Of a stretch of DNA of 64,000 nt, positions 27,304-36,900 are shown in pieces. Source of the DNA: Clostridiales bacterium. GTDB taxonomy: Bacteria > Bacillota > Clostridia > Lachnospirales > JAQSXR01. The notes below the pieces were generated by a model. The model was not told where the DNA came from. It was given only the letters and a program-made list of their open reading frames with translations, and made no database searches. Position numbers and translations under genes: made by a program. Where the stretch lies: contig JAQSXR010000009.1 in the NCBI GenBank assembly GCA_029256575.1, forward strand, positions 29,425 to 93,424, given 5' to 3'. Numbering within the stretch: position 1 is the stretch's first letter; the number at the start of each line of letters is the position of its first letter.

Positions 27304-30300
27304 ATGAAAACTTATTATAATTTGCATTTAGCTAAAGTAGTTGATTTATTAAAAAGTGAAACCACATTTAATAAACAAAACAATCTATTTATCAAACATT
27401 ATAATACATTTGATGTTCCTGTGGATGAAGTGCGTCTTGCTGTGGGTGAAGATACTAATATAAAAGTGTTTTCCTATCGCTTTTCTTCATCAAGAATGCA
27501 AGACGCATATGAACCTATTTTGGGTTGGATTAGAGAATTGTACTTAAACAACGTAGATGATGATATTGACACCTTTCTGGATAAAGCAAAAGTTTATAAG
27601 CTTCATAGACCGATATTTAAATCTTTCATAAAATTGGGTAGAGGCAAACGAAATGAAGAAGTTTTTATCCCTGAGATCGAATATGATAAGCATAGATTTA
27701 TAGTATCATTAATTAATGTACTTGAATATTTATCAACAAATATGCCTTTGATATTAATTTTGAATCGGTTACATTTTGCATCCTTGTCAATGATAGAATT
27801 TCTAGAAGCATTTATCACCAATGAAGATATGAGTAAAATCTCGCTTTTTGTAACGTATAATGAATCGTATCAGATAGAAAAATATATTTTACCAAAATGG
27901 AATAAGCTATTTGATATAGTTAAGACTAAATCTAAAATAATAGATTTAGGTACGAAAGAAAAATTTGAAACAGCAATCGAGAGAACGAACTATATTCCGA
28001 TAACCTCACGGTACCAAAGATATATTGAGAAATTAGAAAATATGTTAGAAACATTAGCTTATGAACAAGCGTTCTTTTATCTTGACTTAATATTTCACAA
28101 AATTGATATGGAAAAATCGAATATTGCTTTAAATATTAGAAGAACCCTATTAGAGATTTTTATTAAAGCAAGTATTTATATAAATGATATGAATAGAGCT
28201 TCGATTCTCTGTGAGAAATTAAGGACGTTAGAAGATAAAAATATTTATAATAATTCTAATTATACATATTATCGTTTAGCTACACTAACTAAGTTATTTA
28301 GTTCACAGTATGATGATGCGCAAAAATCGGCTAATATCTTAATTAATATAGCTCAGAGTTTAGAAAATGAATTTATGATATTTGAAGCGAAATTAACTAA
28401 GTTTTTGGTTGATAATGAGGGCTTTAAAGAAATTACAGTGCGTACTAGCTATATAGAAGTTAGTAACGATCTTATTAATGATGCTCAAAAATATAATTAT
28501 AGAAATATGTTGGCTTACATATTAGTAATGAGTTTTGAAAATATTGATACACATAAATTAGCGCATGAAGAAAAAGTAAATCAAGCAAATATGTTTGATT
28601 GGGGAATAGAAATTGCAAAAGATTTAGAAAATTATAATTGCATGCTTTCAGCATATAAGAAGAATATATTAATGGCATCATTTTTCGGGCATTACGACAA
28701 AGTTGATTTATACAATAATAAATGCTTGGATATTATTCATATTATGGACAACCCCCTTGAAGAAGCAAGTATGTGCAACACTTTAGGATATAATACACTT
28801 ATTATTGAGGATTTTAGTAGGGCAAATGAATATTTTAATAAAGCGATCTCTATTTTAACGAAAGATAATAAAATAGATGTTATATGTGAAACCCTTTATA
28901 ATAAAGGTATGAATGCAATCGGTGCAAGAGATTATATTAGTGCAAAGGATAACCTTGAAACTTGTATAACGATTATGAGAAATATGAATTTACAACGGTT
29001 AAATACTTGTAATATATCAAAAGTATATGGCCTTACATCATTTTGTTATTATAAACTTGGACAACAATATAATTTAAGTTTATTATTAAGTAAAATGCAA
29101 AGAATACTAAGTCATTTAATGAATACTGAAGATATTGGCAAATATTATTTATGGGATGACGATTTATTCTTATATTATTTCTGTATTGGTTTATTGGACA
29201 AAGAAGAAGGAAAATATCGTTTAGCACAATTTCATCTTGATAAAGCGAGATTTCACATGTCAAGGACGAATGGTAGTAAATTCTTATTCTACCCGATCTT
29301 TGCTATTGAACAAGCAAATCTTTACAGGATGCAGCAAGAAGATAAGAAAGCCGAAAAAGTATTGTCTGAATGCATTCGTTTCTGCCTTGAGTTTGGTTAC
29401 AAGAAAAACATAGATTTACTGACTCGACATCTTGAACAAAAAGAAGAAATAGAGCATAATTTTACAGAGATGAGTATCAGTGTGGATTATGAGGAACTAA
29501 TTGAATTATCAAGAAGAGCTGCGATTATTCAAGAACTAAATAAAAAAAATAAAGACATGGATTTTTTGTATACTTGGCAAGACGTAGTTAGTCAACAAAA
29601 TGACAAAGGTATACTTATTAATGTTGCAATCAATATACTACAAAGTAATTTTAATGTAGATCAAGTAATCTATCTTACGAAGGAAGATTCACAATTTAAG
29701 ATAAAGTATGCAACGAAAAACACGGCCATTGAGGATCATCAAATAGAAGTTATAAAAGATAAACTTGAATTTGAAACAAACGGTTTTGCAGTATCTAGAA
29801 TTGAAAGGAAATTTGAGAATTATAAAGATATAATTTCTTTCTTTGGTATTGATAGTATTTGGTCAATACTATGTGTTCCGATAGTGGTAGATGATGTAGT
29901 TAAAAGCATTCTTATAGCATACAATGAAGTTCATTCAAATCTATTAGCGAATCAAAATATACTTACAGAAGATGATATAGTGATTGTTAAGTATGCGTTT
30001 AGACAACTTAACGATGCAATTGAAAAAGTGAATGCAAAAGAAAGAATTATTCAAATTAATAATGAGCTCAAAAAAAGTTCAATTACTGATGTATTAACAG
30101 GGGCGTTAAATAGAAACGGCTTCATAGAAAAAATTAATAAACTAAATGAGACTCTTCTAAATTCAAATATCACTAAAAAATCTGCATTAACAGTTTTATA
30201 CATTGATTTAGATAATTTTAAATATTATAATGATACTTTCGGACATGATGTTGGAGATTTAATCTTAATTGAATTTGCGGGTATTTTTAATAGAGTAATT

Positions 30301-30633
30301 GGGAAAAAAGGTTATTGTGTAAGATATGGTGGAGATGAATTTGTACTAGTATTAAATAATTCAAAAGAAAAAGATGGTGAAATAGTAGCAAATAACATAT
30401 TCCATGAAATAATAAAGGCTAATTATTTTATTGATAAAGTTGAGGCTAAATTAAACTATAAAATTGCTATTAATAATGATAGTAAGGTATCATGTTCGGT
30501 TGGTATTGCAGATACTATGCTATTTGATAAACTCGATATTAACGATATATTGAAACGAGCAGATGAAGCCTTATATAGTGTTAAAAAGTCAACTAAAAGA
30601 GGATATAAATTATGGAGCACTATGAGCTATTAA
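27304..30633 (+). CDS. Pseudo-ATPase/TPR/GAF/GGDEF signalling protein coupled to the Wadjet operon
   Basis: Start taken at ATG 27304 (MKTYYNLHLAKVVDLL); the frame is open back to 27241. The 1109-residue protein has, in order: an N-terminal STAND/AAA-like region (about 20-260) that keeps the Walker B-like stretch LILILNRLHFASLSMIEFL but has GEDTNIKV where a P-loop GxxGxGK would be, so ATP binding is doubtful; TPR-like helical repeats (about 290-720); a GAF-like domain (about 750-910); and a GGDEF domain with intact YIDLDNFKYYNDTFGHDVGD and YGGDEF (1009-1013), so it can probably make cyclic di-GMP. No RxxD inhibitory site precedes GGDEF. There is no membrane segment. Its 3' end overlaps jetD by 22 bases, suggesting coupled translation with the defence genes. 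The input signal is unknown. Confidence 0.8.
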   Translation: MKTYYNLHLAKVVDLLKSETTFNKQNNLFIKHYNTFDVPVDEVRLAVGEDTNIKVFSYRFSSSRMQDAYEPILGWIRELYLNNVDDDIDTFLDKAKVYKLHRPIFKSFIKLGRGKRNEEVFIPEIEYDKHRFIVSLINVLEYLSTNMPLILILNRLHFASLSMIEFLEAFITNEDMSKISLFVTYNESYQIEKYILPKWNKLFDIVKTKSKIIDLGTKEKFETAIERTNYIPITSRYQRYIEKLENMLETLAYEQAFFYLDLIFHKIDMEKSNIALNIRRTLLEIFIKASIYINDMNRASILCEKLRTLEDKNIYNNSNYTYYRLATLTKLFSSQYDDAQKSANILINIAQSLENEFMIFEAKLTKFLVDNEGFKEITVRTSYIEVSNDLINDAQKYNYRNMLAYILVMSFENIDTHKLAHEEKVNQANMFDWGIEIAKDLENYNCMLSAYKKNILMASFFGHYDKVDLYNNKCLDIIHIMDNPLEEASMCNTLGYNTLIIEDFSRANEYFNKAISILTKDNKIDVICETLYNKGMNAIGARDYISAKDNLETCITIMRNMNLQRLNTCNISKVYGLTSFCYYKLGQQYNLSLLLSKMQRILSHLMNTEDIGKYYLWDDDLFLYYFCIGLLDKEEGKYRLAQFHLDKARFHMSRTNGSKFLFYPIFAIEQANLYRMQQEDKKAEKVLSECIRFCLEFGYKKNIDLLTRHLEQKEEIEHNFTEMSISVDYEELIELSRRAAIIQELNKKNKDMDFLYTWQDVVSQQNDKGILINVAINILQSNFNVDQVIYLTKEDSQFKIKYATKNTAIEDHQIEVIKDKLEFETNGFAVSRIERKFENYKDIISFFGIDSIWSILCVPIVVDDVVKSILIAYNEVHSNLLANQNILTEDDIVIVKYAFRQLNDAIEKVNAKERIIQINNELKKSSITDVLTGALNRNGFIEKINKLNETLLNSNITKKSALTVLYIDLDNFKYYNDTFGHDVGDLILIEFAGIFNRVIGKKGYCVRYGGDEFVLVLNNSKEKDGEIVANNIFHEIIKANYFIDKVEAKLNYKIAINNDSKVSCSVGIADTMLFDKLDINDILKRADEALYSVKKSTKRGYKLWSTMSY

Positions 30634-31697
30634 TAAGGGATTTGTTAATGAGTTACAAGTTAAATACAATAAACTTTGAGAAGTTACTGGAATTTGCAGC
30701 TGGTAATGATACAAATGATGCCAAACAAATCGAAAAAATTAAGATCTTAGATTTTCATAATTTCAAGGATTCAATTGATAAATTATGCAATGATAGGGTT
30801 TTGGTTGCTTATGGTAAGGAATCTTATAAAGGACTAAAGAAAAACTATAAGGTTATAAACAATATAAAGAAAAATAAACGTAATACTGAAATAACAGCAC
30901 AAATTATGAGCTATAAGTTCCCAAATATATCATATTATACTCGTAATCATGAGGAGTTTATCAAAGACAAAAAGATAATTGATATTTTATATGATTATTT
31001 TATTAGTGAGAATAAACCTACATTAACAGCTAATGAACTGGGAGTACTTATTTTTAATGATGAAAAAGCGTTTGAACAATTCGAAAAGGAAAAAAATATA
31101 TCAAATGATACGGGTTCTGTGAAAATAGGGTATGCTTTACAAGTAATAAATAAATTAAAATTAAATTTGCCTAATCACTTTAATGCTTATATAACAATAG
31201 AACCATTTTTCTACCATATTAAGAAGAGCTATTTTGAAAAAAAGATAAGAAGAATTTTGGTAATAGAAAATAAAGATACTTATTATTCCTTTTATAGATC
31301 TGAAGTTGCAAAAAGCTATGATATGATAATATATGGTGAAGGAAATAAAATTACTAGTTCATTTGCGCTTGCGAAAGATTATGGTATACTAATTAGTGAT
31401 GAGGTACTGTATTTTGGTGATATTGATCCAGTAGGATTTTCAATCTACAAAAACTTTAAGAAAATATATAATGAATATAATATAGTTTTAGATAAGCAGT
31501 ATTATATTTCGCTCATTGAGGCATATTGGAACAAAGAATGTCCAAAGATAAAGAAGTTGAAAATCTCCTCCTATATTGATATTGCACAAAATGTAATTGG
31601 AGAAGAATTTACAAAGGAACACGGAGATTTTATAATGGGACTATTTACGGATAAACGATATATTCCACAAGAAGCTATTTCCATTATTAATTTGTAA
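30612..31697 (+). CDS. jetD: Wadjet protein JetD, Toprim-type nuclease subunit
   Basis: ATG at 30612 lies inside the preceding gene; a second ATG at 30648 is possible. The 361-residue protein has an N-terminal arm/winged-helix part and a C-terminal Toprim-like domain: IENKD (Glu219) and YFGDIDPVGFSIYKNF (Asp270, Asp272), the metal-binding acidic residues of JetD (DUF2220-type). JetD cleaves DNA that the JetABC complex has extruded and recognised as a small circle, thus removing plasmids. It is followed 11 bases later by jetA. The order D-A-B-C differs from the type I order A-B-C-D and, with the sequence of the other subunits, points to a type II-like system. Confidence 0.85.
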   Translation: MEHYELLIRDLLMSYKLNTINFEKLLEFAAGNDTNDAKQIEKIKILDFHNFKDSIDKLCNDRVLVAYGKESYKGLKKNYKVINNIKKNKRNTEITAQIMSYKFPNISYYTRNHEEFIKDKKIIDILYDYFISENKPTLTANELGVLIFNDEKAFEQFEKEKNISNDTGSVKIGYALQVINKLKLNLPNHFNAYITIEPFFYHIKKSYFEKKIRRILVIENKDTYYSFYRSEVAKSYDMIIYGEGNKITSSFALAKDYGILISDEVLYFGDIDPVGFSIYKNFKKIYNEYNIVLDKQYYISLIEAYWNKECPKIKKLKISSYIDIAQNVIGEEFTKEHGDFIMGLFTDKRYIPQEAISIINL

Positions 31698-31708
31698 AGG
31701 AATACAAC

Positions 31709-33223
31709 ATGAAAAAGGAAAACACTTTTTATAATGAAATACTGCAAGAACAAGATAAGCGCATGCAAAATATTAGAAAATATTATCCCTTCTTTAGTTT
31801 AGCGAATAACTCGCTAGAGATGTTTCGGGAGGGTAAGTATTCTAATATCGATATGGGCTTTGTTTTGATGGCAATTTTAAGAATGTTAATTGAAGAAAAT
31901 AACTTTAATGATACAGGGGTTACCTATAGAGAATATTATGCATTTACATCACAATTACTCAGAAAAGAATTTGAGTTATATTTAACGCAGGAAGAGAACG
32001 ATGAAATTATTGCTTATATTTTTGACAAAATTAAAAATGAAGGTAAGCCATTTGAATTTAATTACTATGAACCTATAACAAAAGAAAGAAAAACGACAAG
32101 AATCAAACTAATTGATAGTGCCTTCTATGAAAACAATGTCTGTTATTATATTACAACACTTGGAATAGAGTTTTACCTTGACACAAAAGAAATTAAAGAT
32201 GAAAGTAAAATTAGTATCCAACAACTTTTATTAGAGAAAATGATAGCGTCAAAAAATTTTTCTGGTGGTATTGAAGTCGTTAAGCGAATCAATAATGAAG
32301 TTAGTAAACTTAAATATAGAAAAAAAGAAGTATTAAACATAATGAGTTATGACATAAAAGAAGGAATCAAAGAGTATGAGGACTTTTTTGCTACTAGTAT
32401 AAGATGGTTTGATGAAGAACAAGAATTATTTGTAAAGAATAAAACACTTATAGAAAAAGCAGTTAGCTTAATTGATCCAATGGAACAAAGCAGTAATAAT
32501 GAAATTAGACAATTAGAAGCAGAACTGAAAAAAGCAATAACGAAACACTCTGAACTTCTTAGCTCATGTATGGATTTAAAGAAAAAAGCGGATGAAATAA
32601 TATCGAGAGCAAAGGTGAACTCGCTCAAAATGTCCTTTGATTTCAATGATGCATTAAAGAGTATGATAGCAAAAGACGATAGTCGTTTACTCGAGGTTCT
32701 TGTAAATCCTCTTCTAAATTTGAATGTAAAGAAGTTGATAGACTTACCTAGATTAGAAAATTTATTAACTTATCGATCAGATGAAATTGATGAAGCTGAA
32801 ACGATGGATAATCATGAAGAAGAAGATTATGTTTTTGAAGATGTACTTGAAGAACAACGAATATCTCATAACTATATTAGGATACTCAGATGCTTATTTG
32901 AACTGTTTGAGGGGAAAAATGTATTTTATCTTAAGGATTTAAATGATAAGCTTGAACAAAAATTCACTTCTAAAATATTCGTAAATGGGGATTACTTTTC
33001 ATTTATAATACATATGTGTCAAAAATATGAGTACTCCATATCAAAAGTATTAATAAGTCCAGATACGTTCTTTGAAAAAATCATTGACGAATTTTTTAAA
33101 GAAAATAAATCAGAACAATATAGATTTCTACAATTCAAATTAGAACCATTACCAGAGGAAGAATTTGATTTACCCTCAAGCTTCAGCGTAACTAACATTA
33201 GATTTGAAAGGGTGGTGATGTAA
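31709..33223 (+). CDS. jetA: Wadjet protein JetA, MukF-like kleisin
   Basis: 504 residues, opening MKKENTFYNEILQEQDKRMQ. It has an N-terminal winged-helix-like part, long helical segments in the middle (IEKAVSLIDPMEQSSNNEIR, LEAELKKAITKHSELLSSC) and a C-terminal winged-helix-like region, the plan of the kleisin that bridges the two SMC heads. I recall this family as DUF5716, the JetA of type II Wadjet, but could not check it. Stop and next start overlap as TAATG, so jetA and jetB are translated together. Confidence 0.78.
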   Translation: MKKENTFYNEILQEQDKRMQNIRKYYPFFSLANNSLEMFREGKYSNIDMGFVLMAILRMLIEENNFNDTGVTYREYYAFTSQLLRKEFELYLTQEENDEIIAYIFDKIKNEGKPFEFNYYEPITKERKTTRIKLIDSAFYENNVCYYITTLGIEFYLDTKEIKDESKISIQQLLLEKMIASKNFSGGIEVVKRINNEVSKLKYRKKEVLNIMSYDIKEGIKEYEDFFATSIRWFDEEQELFVKNKTLIEKAVSLIDPMEQSSNNEIRQLEAELKKAITKHSELLSSCMDLKKKADEIISRAKVNSLKMSFDFNDALKSMIAKDDSRLLEVLVNPLLNLNVKKLIDLPRLENLLTYRSDEIDEAETMDNHEEEDYVFEDVLEEQRISHNYIRILRCLFELFEGKNVFYLKDLNDKLEQKFTSKIFVNGDYFSFIIHMCQKYEYSISKVLISPDTFFEKIIDEFFKENKSEQYRFLQFKLEPLPEEEFDLPSSFSVTNIRFERVVM

Positions 33224-33927
33224 TGGATAATAAAAATATAGATAGAGCGATTGAGATTTTTTCACTACTCATAAAAGGTGAAAGCATAAGCAAAGAAAAA
33301 AATACGGAATTATATGAGCATTATAATTCCTATAGTGAAGTGTTTGATTTAGTTGAGAAACTAACGAATGGCATGAATCTAAAGGTATATGAGCACGATG
33401 AATCATTACATTTATCACCAGGTGAGAAAAATAGGGTGTTCGGATTTACAAATGATGAGTTAAAAAAAGAACTTGGAATCAAACTTAATAAGGAATTATA
33501 TTTATCGTATTTTGTAATATATAATATAATTACTAAATTTTATAAAGATTCTTCTAACTACACGTTTCGAGAATACATAAATATTCAAGAAACAGTCGAA
33601 GAAGTTTCAACAGCTTTATACCAAATTACTGATAAAATAGAAACAGTAGTAATCAGTGAGATAGAAGAGCATAGTTTTAATACTTTGGCTATGTTATGGG
33701 ATGACATGCCTTTAACTTCAACTGATTATAATGGGCAAACAAGAGCTGGGAAAAGTTCAAGGGTAAGTTTTGTGAAAATGGTTTTTAATTTCCTGATTGA
33801 TCAGAAATTATTTATTAGTTCAGAAGAGGGGTATTATCCAACGCAAAGGTTTAAAGCCCTTGTTGAAAATTACTTCAAAGAAGCAAGAGGTAGGCTATAC
33901 GATATATTAATGACAAGGGGTGAGTAA
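33223..33927 (+). CDS. jetB: Wadjet protein JetB, MukE-like (KITE) subunit
   Basis: The 234-residue protein lies between jetA and jetC with a one-base overlap upstream and a 2-base gap downstream. It is all-helix with two winged-helix-like halves. Visible features include a conserved-looking TSTDYNGQTRAGKSSRVSFV stretch and the C-terminal YPTQRFKALVENYFKE. Size and position match JetB, the dimeric KITE subunit that binds the kleisin and DNA. I recall the family as DUF6063. The assignment rests mostly on context. Confidence 0.72.
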   Translation: MDNKNIDRAIEIFSLLIKGESISKEKNTELYEHYNSYSEVFDLVEKLTNGMNLKVYEHDESLHLSPGEKNRVFGFTNDELKKELGIKLNKELYLSYFVIYNIITKFYKDSSNYTFREYINIQETVEEVSTALYQITDKIETVVISEIEEHSFNTLAMLWDDMPLTSTDYNGQTRAGKSSRVSFVKMVFNFLIDQKLFISSEEGYYPTQRFKALVENYFKEARGRLYDILMTRGE

Positions 33928-33929
33928 TT

Positions 33930-36900
33930 GTGCCAAATATTAATAGAATTAGAGTAAATAATGTTAAATATAATAACGGAACACAATTTTATGATGATTT
34001 TAATATGAATTTTCAAGGTAAAAATACTCTTTATGACCTTGCAAATGGAGGCGGTAAAAGTGTGCTTATGCTCTTATTACTTCAAAATATTATTCCGAAT
34101 AGTACTCTTGATGATAAGCAGCCGATAGAAAAGTTATTCAGAACCAACGAGGGAAGTAATGTTATTCACTCATTAATTGAGTGGAATTTAGATGAGTATT
34201 ATACTAATAATATAGGATATGAATATATGACAACGGGCTTCTGTGCTAAGAAAGGCAAAGATTCTAGTGATAATTTGGATGAAGTTCAAAAAGAGACTGC
34301 AGCGATAGAGTATTTTAACTATTGTATTTTTTATAAAAATGCGAACGATAATGATATTCGTAATCTACCCTTAGTAAAAGATAAAGAACGTATTACATAT
34401 AAAGGGCTTAGAAAATATTTAGTTGAGTTGTCACAGAAAAATACAAGTTCTATATTGGTTAAGATATTTGATAAAAAGTATGAATATCAAAATTTCTTAT
34501 CAGAATATGGAATATACGAAAGCGAATGGGAGATTATTCGTGGGATTAATAAAACAGAAGGCCATGTTAGAACATATTTTGAAACGAAATATAGAACTAC
34601 AAGAAAAGTAGTAGAAGATTTATTGATTGAAGAAATAATACAAAAATCATTTAACTTAAAGGCCAAACGCGAAGATGATGAAAGTGAATTAGCACAAACA
34701 TTATTAGATATAAAAGATAAATTATTTGAATTATCAAAGAGAAAAAAAGAAATTAGTAGTTATGATAATCAGATAGATGTCCTTAGAACACTATCCCAAA
34801 AGGCTGAGACTTTGGAAAAGGTTTATATTCGCAAAAATCAAGCACAAAAAAATGCGATATCTTTATTAAATGCTCTTAATAATCGGTTTGAAGAACTCGA
34901 GGGACAGTATAATCAAACAACGCTTAGTCTCAATGAAAATGAACGAGAGCAAAATGAAATATCAAGAAAAATTGCAACATTAGAATATCAAGTAAGCGAA
35001 GAAGATAAAAAAAGTATAGAAAAAGAAATAGCTACACTAGAAGAAAATGTTCAAAAATATGAGGAACAAGCCAATAAAATAGTTGATAAATTAAACCATA
35101 GTGAGGCATCAAATGAATATTTAGATTATATTTCTTTGCAAAAATCATATGATACTACAGCCTCAGTAATAATGAATATTCAAAATGAAAATAAAGATTT
35201 ATTGAATGAGTTAGAAACCTATGTTTTCAATAAAAAGATAAGAAATCAAATGAAAATTGAACATTTTAATAAGGAACATGAAATATTAATAAATGAAATA
35301 ACAAAAATTGAAACAATAATTGAAAATACTTCGGAGGAAGAACGAAAATTATTTGGTGAATTTTCGATAAAAGAAAATAAGATTAAAGAACTTACTACAA
35401 AATTATATGATTTAATATCAGAATTAGCAATCCTACGTCAAAAGGTAAATGTACTTTTGTTAGAAGATCTTGATAATGAAATCCAAAAATCTGACTTTGA
35501 GTTAAAGGAAAGTAAAGAAAAGATAATTCAAAACAATCGAGAGTTAATTCAAGTTCAAAATGATATCATGAATATCAAAATTGAGTTAGAAAAGTTAAAT
35601 TATAATATCACAAGCTTAGCAAGCCAAAAGCAAGAGGTGCTAGGTAAAATAACGAAATATAAGGCCTTAGAAGAACGAAAAAATAAAGTAGCATTCATTT
35701 ATGCGGAACCTAATACAAATAAATTACTTATGTTATTAAACGAAAAATATAGAGAAGTTATTTCCGAGCATTCACTTAAGAAATTACAAAAAGATAGACT
35801 AGTGGCATACAAGGAACAATTGGAATTAAATATTCCATTAGAAGTTACACCGGAAACTAGACAATTGCTTGAATATGTTGAGAAAAAATATAAAAATGGT
35901 GCGCTTGGCTTAGACATTATGAAAAAGTTTACGAATGATAAACTTAATGAGGTACTTGCTAGAGTTCCATTGTTACCATATTCGGTTGTAGTCACAAATG
36001 ATATCTATGTGAAAATGGAACATGATACAAAACTATTTGATATCGTGCAAAGTTCCTTTATCATACCGATTATTAATAAGAGCTTATTAGATGGAGAAGA
36101 AACCACTTTTACAAATGGTATTATCTTTGCAAGCAAAGATATTGAGTGCTTTACTAATCCAGAAAAGCTGCAACAAGAAAAACTAAGAGTTAAGAAAGAA
36201 CTTGCTATAATTGAGAAAGAAATAGAAACATTATTAGCAAATGAAATAGCGTTTAAGGACAATGCATCCTTTATCGATAACTTTATTAGTAACTATGAAA
36301 TATATATAAGTGAATGGGATTTACATTATAATAAAATAACGAAAGATTTAGATGAAACTATTATAATAAAAGAAGATTACAATAAGAAATTAACCTTTCG
36401 TAATGAAAGACTTGAATTTATTACTTTGAATGATTTAACACTTAACCAATTAATAGAAGAGTATCAAGAAAATATTCAAAATCTTAAAACATTAAAAAGT
36501 ATAGTTTTTAATATTGAATCGTATGAAAAAGACATAAAATCTACTCAAATAGAACTTGATAATATTCAAATAAGGCAATCGGATTTGTCTGAGATTATAA
36601 AAAGTCATATTGATACAAGAGAGGTAAAGAAACAATACAGAGATAATATTACAAAGAAGTTAAGAATAATTGAAGAAGAATGGAATAAAGATTATAAAAT
36701 TTATTTAAAAGATACAGAAATGAAAATATTATCAATTACAGATGATGAATTAGATATACATTTATCAGGTGCAAAAAAAGCATTTGAAGATAAAAATACA
36801 GATATAAAGGATAAGAACGCTTTATTAGAATCCTATAAAAATGCCATTAAGAAAAGTAAAGAAGTTATTATTGATAAAAAAGGTGATCTAAATAATCTTG

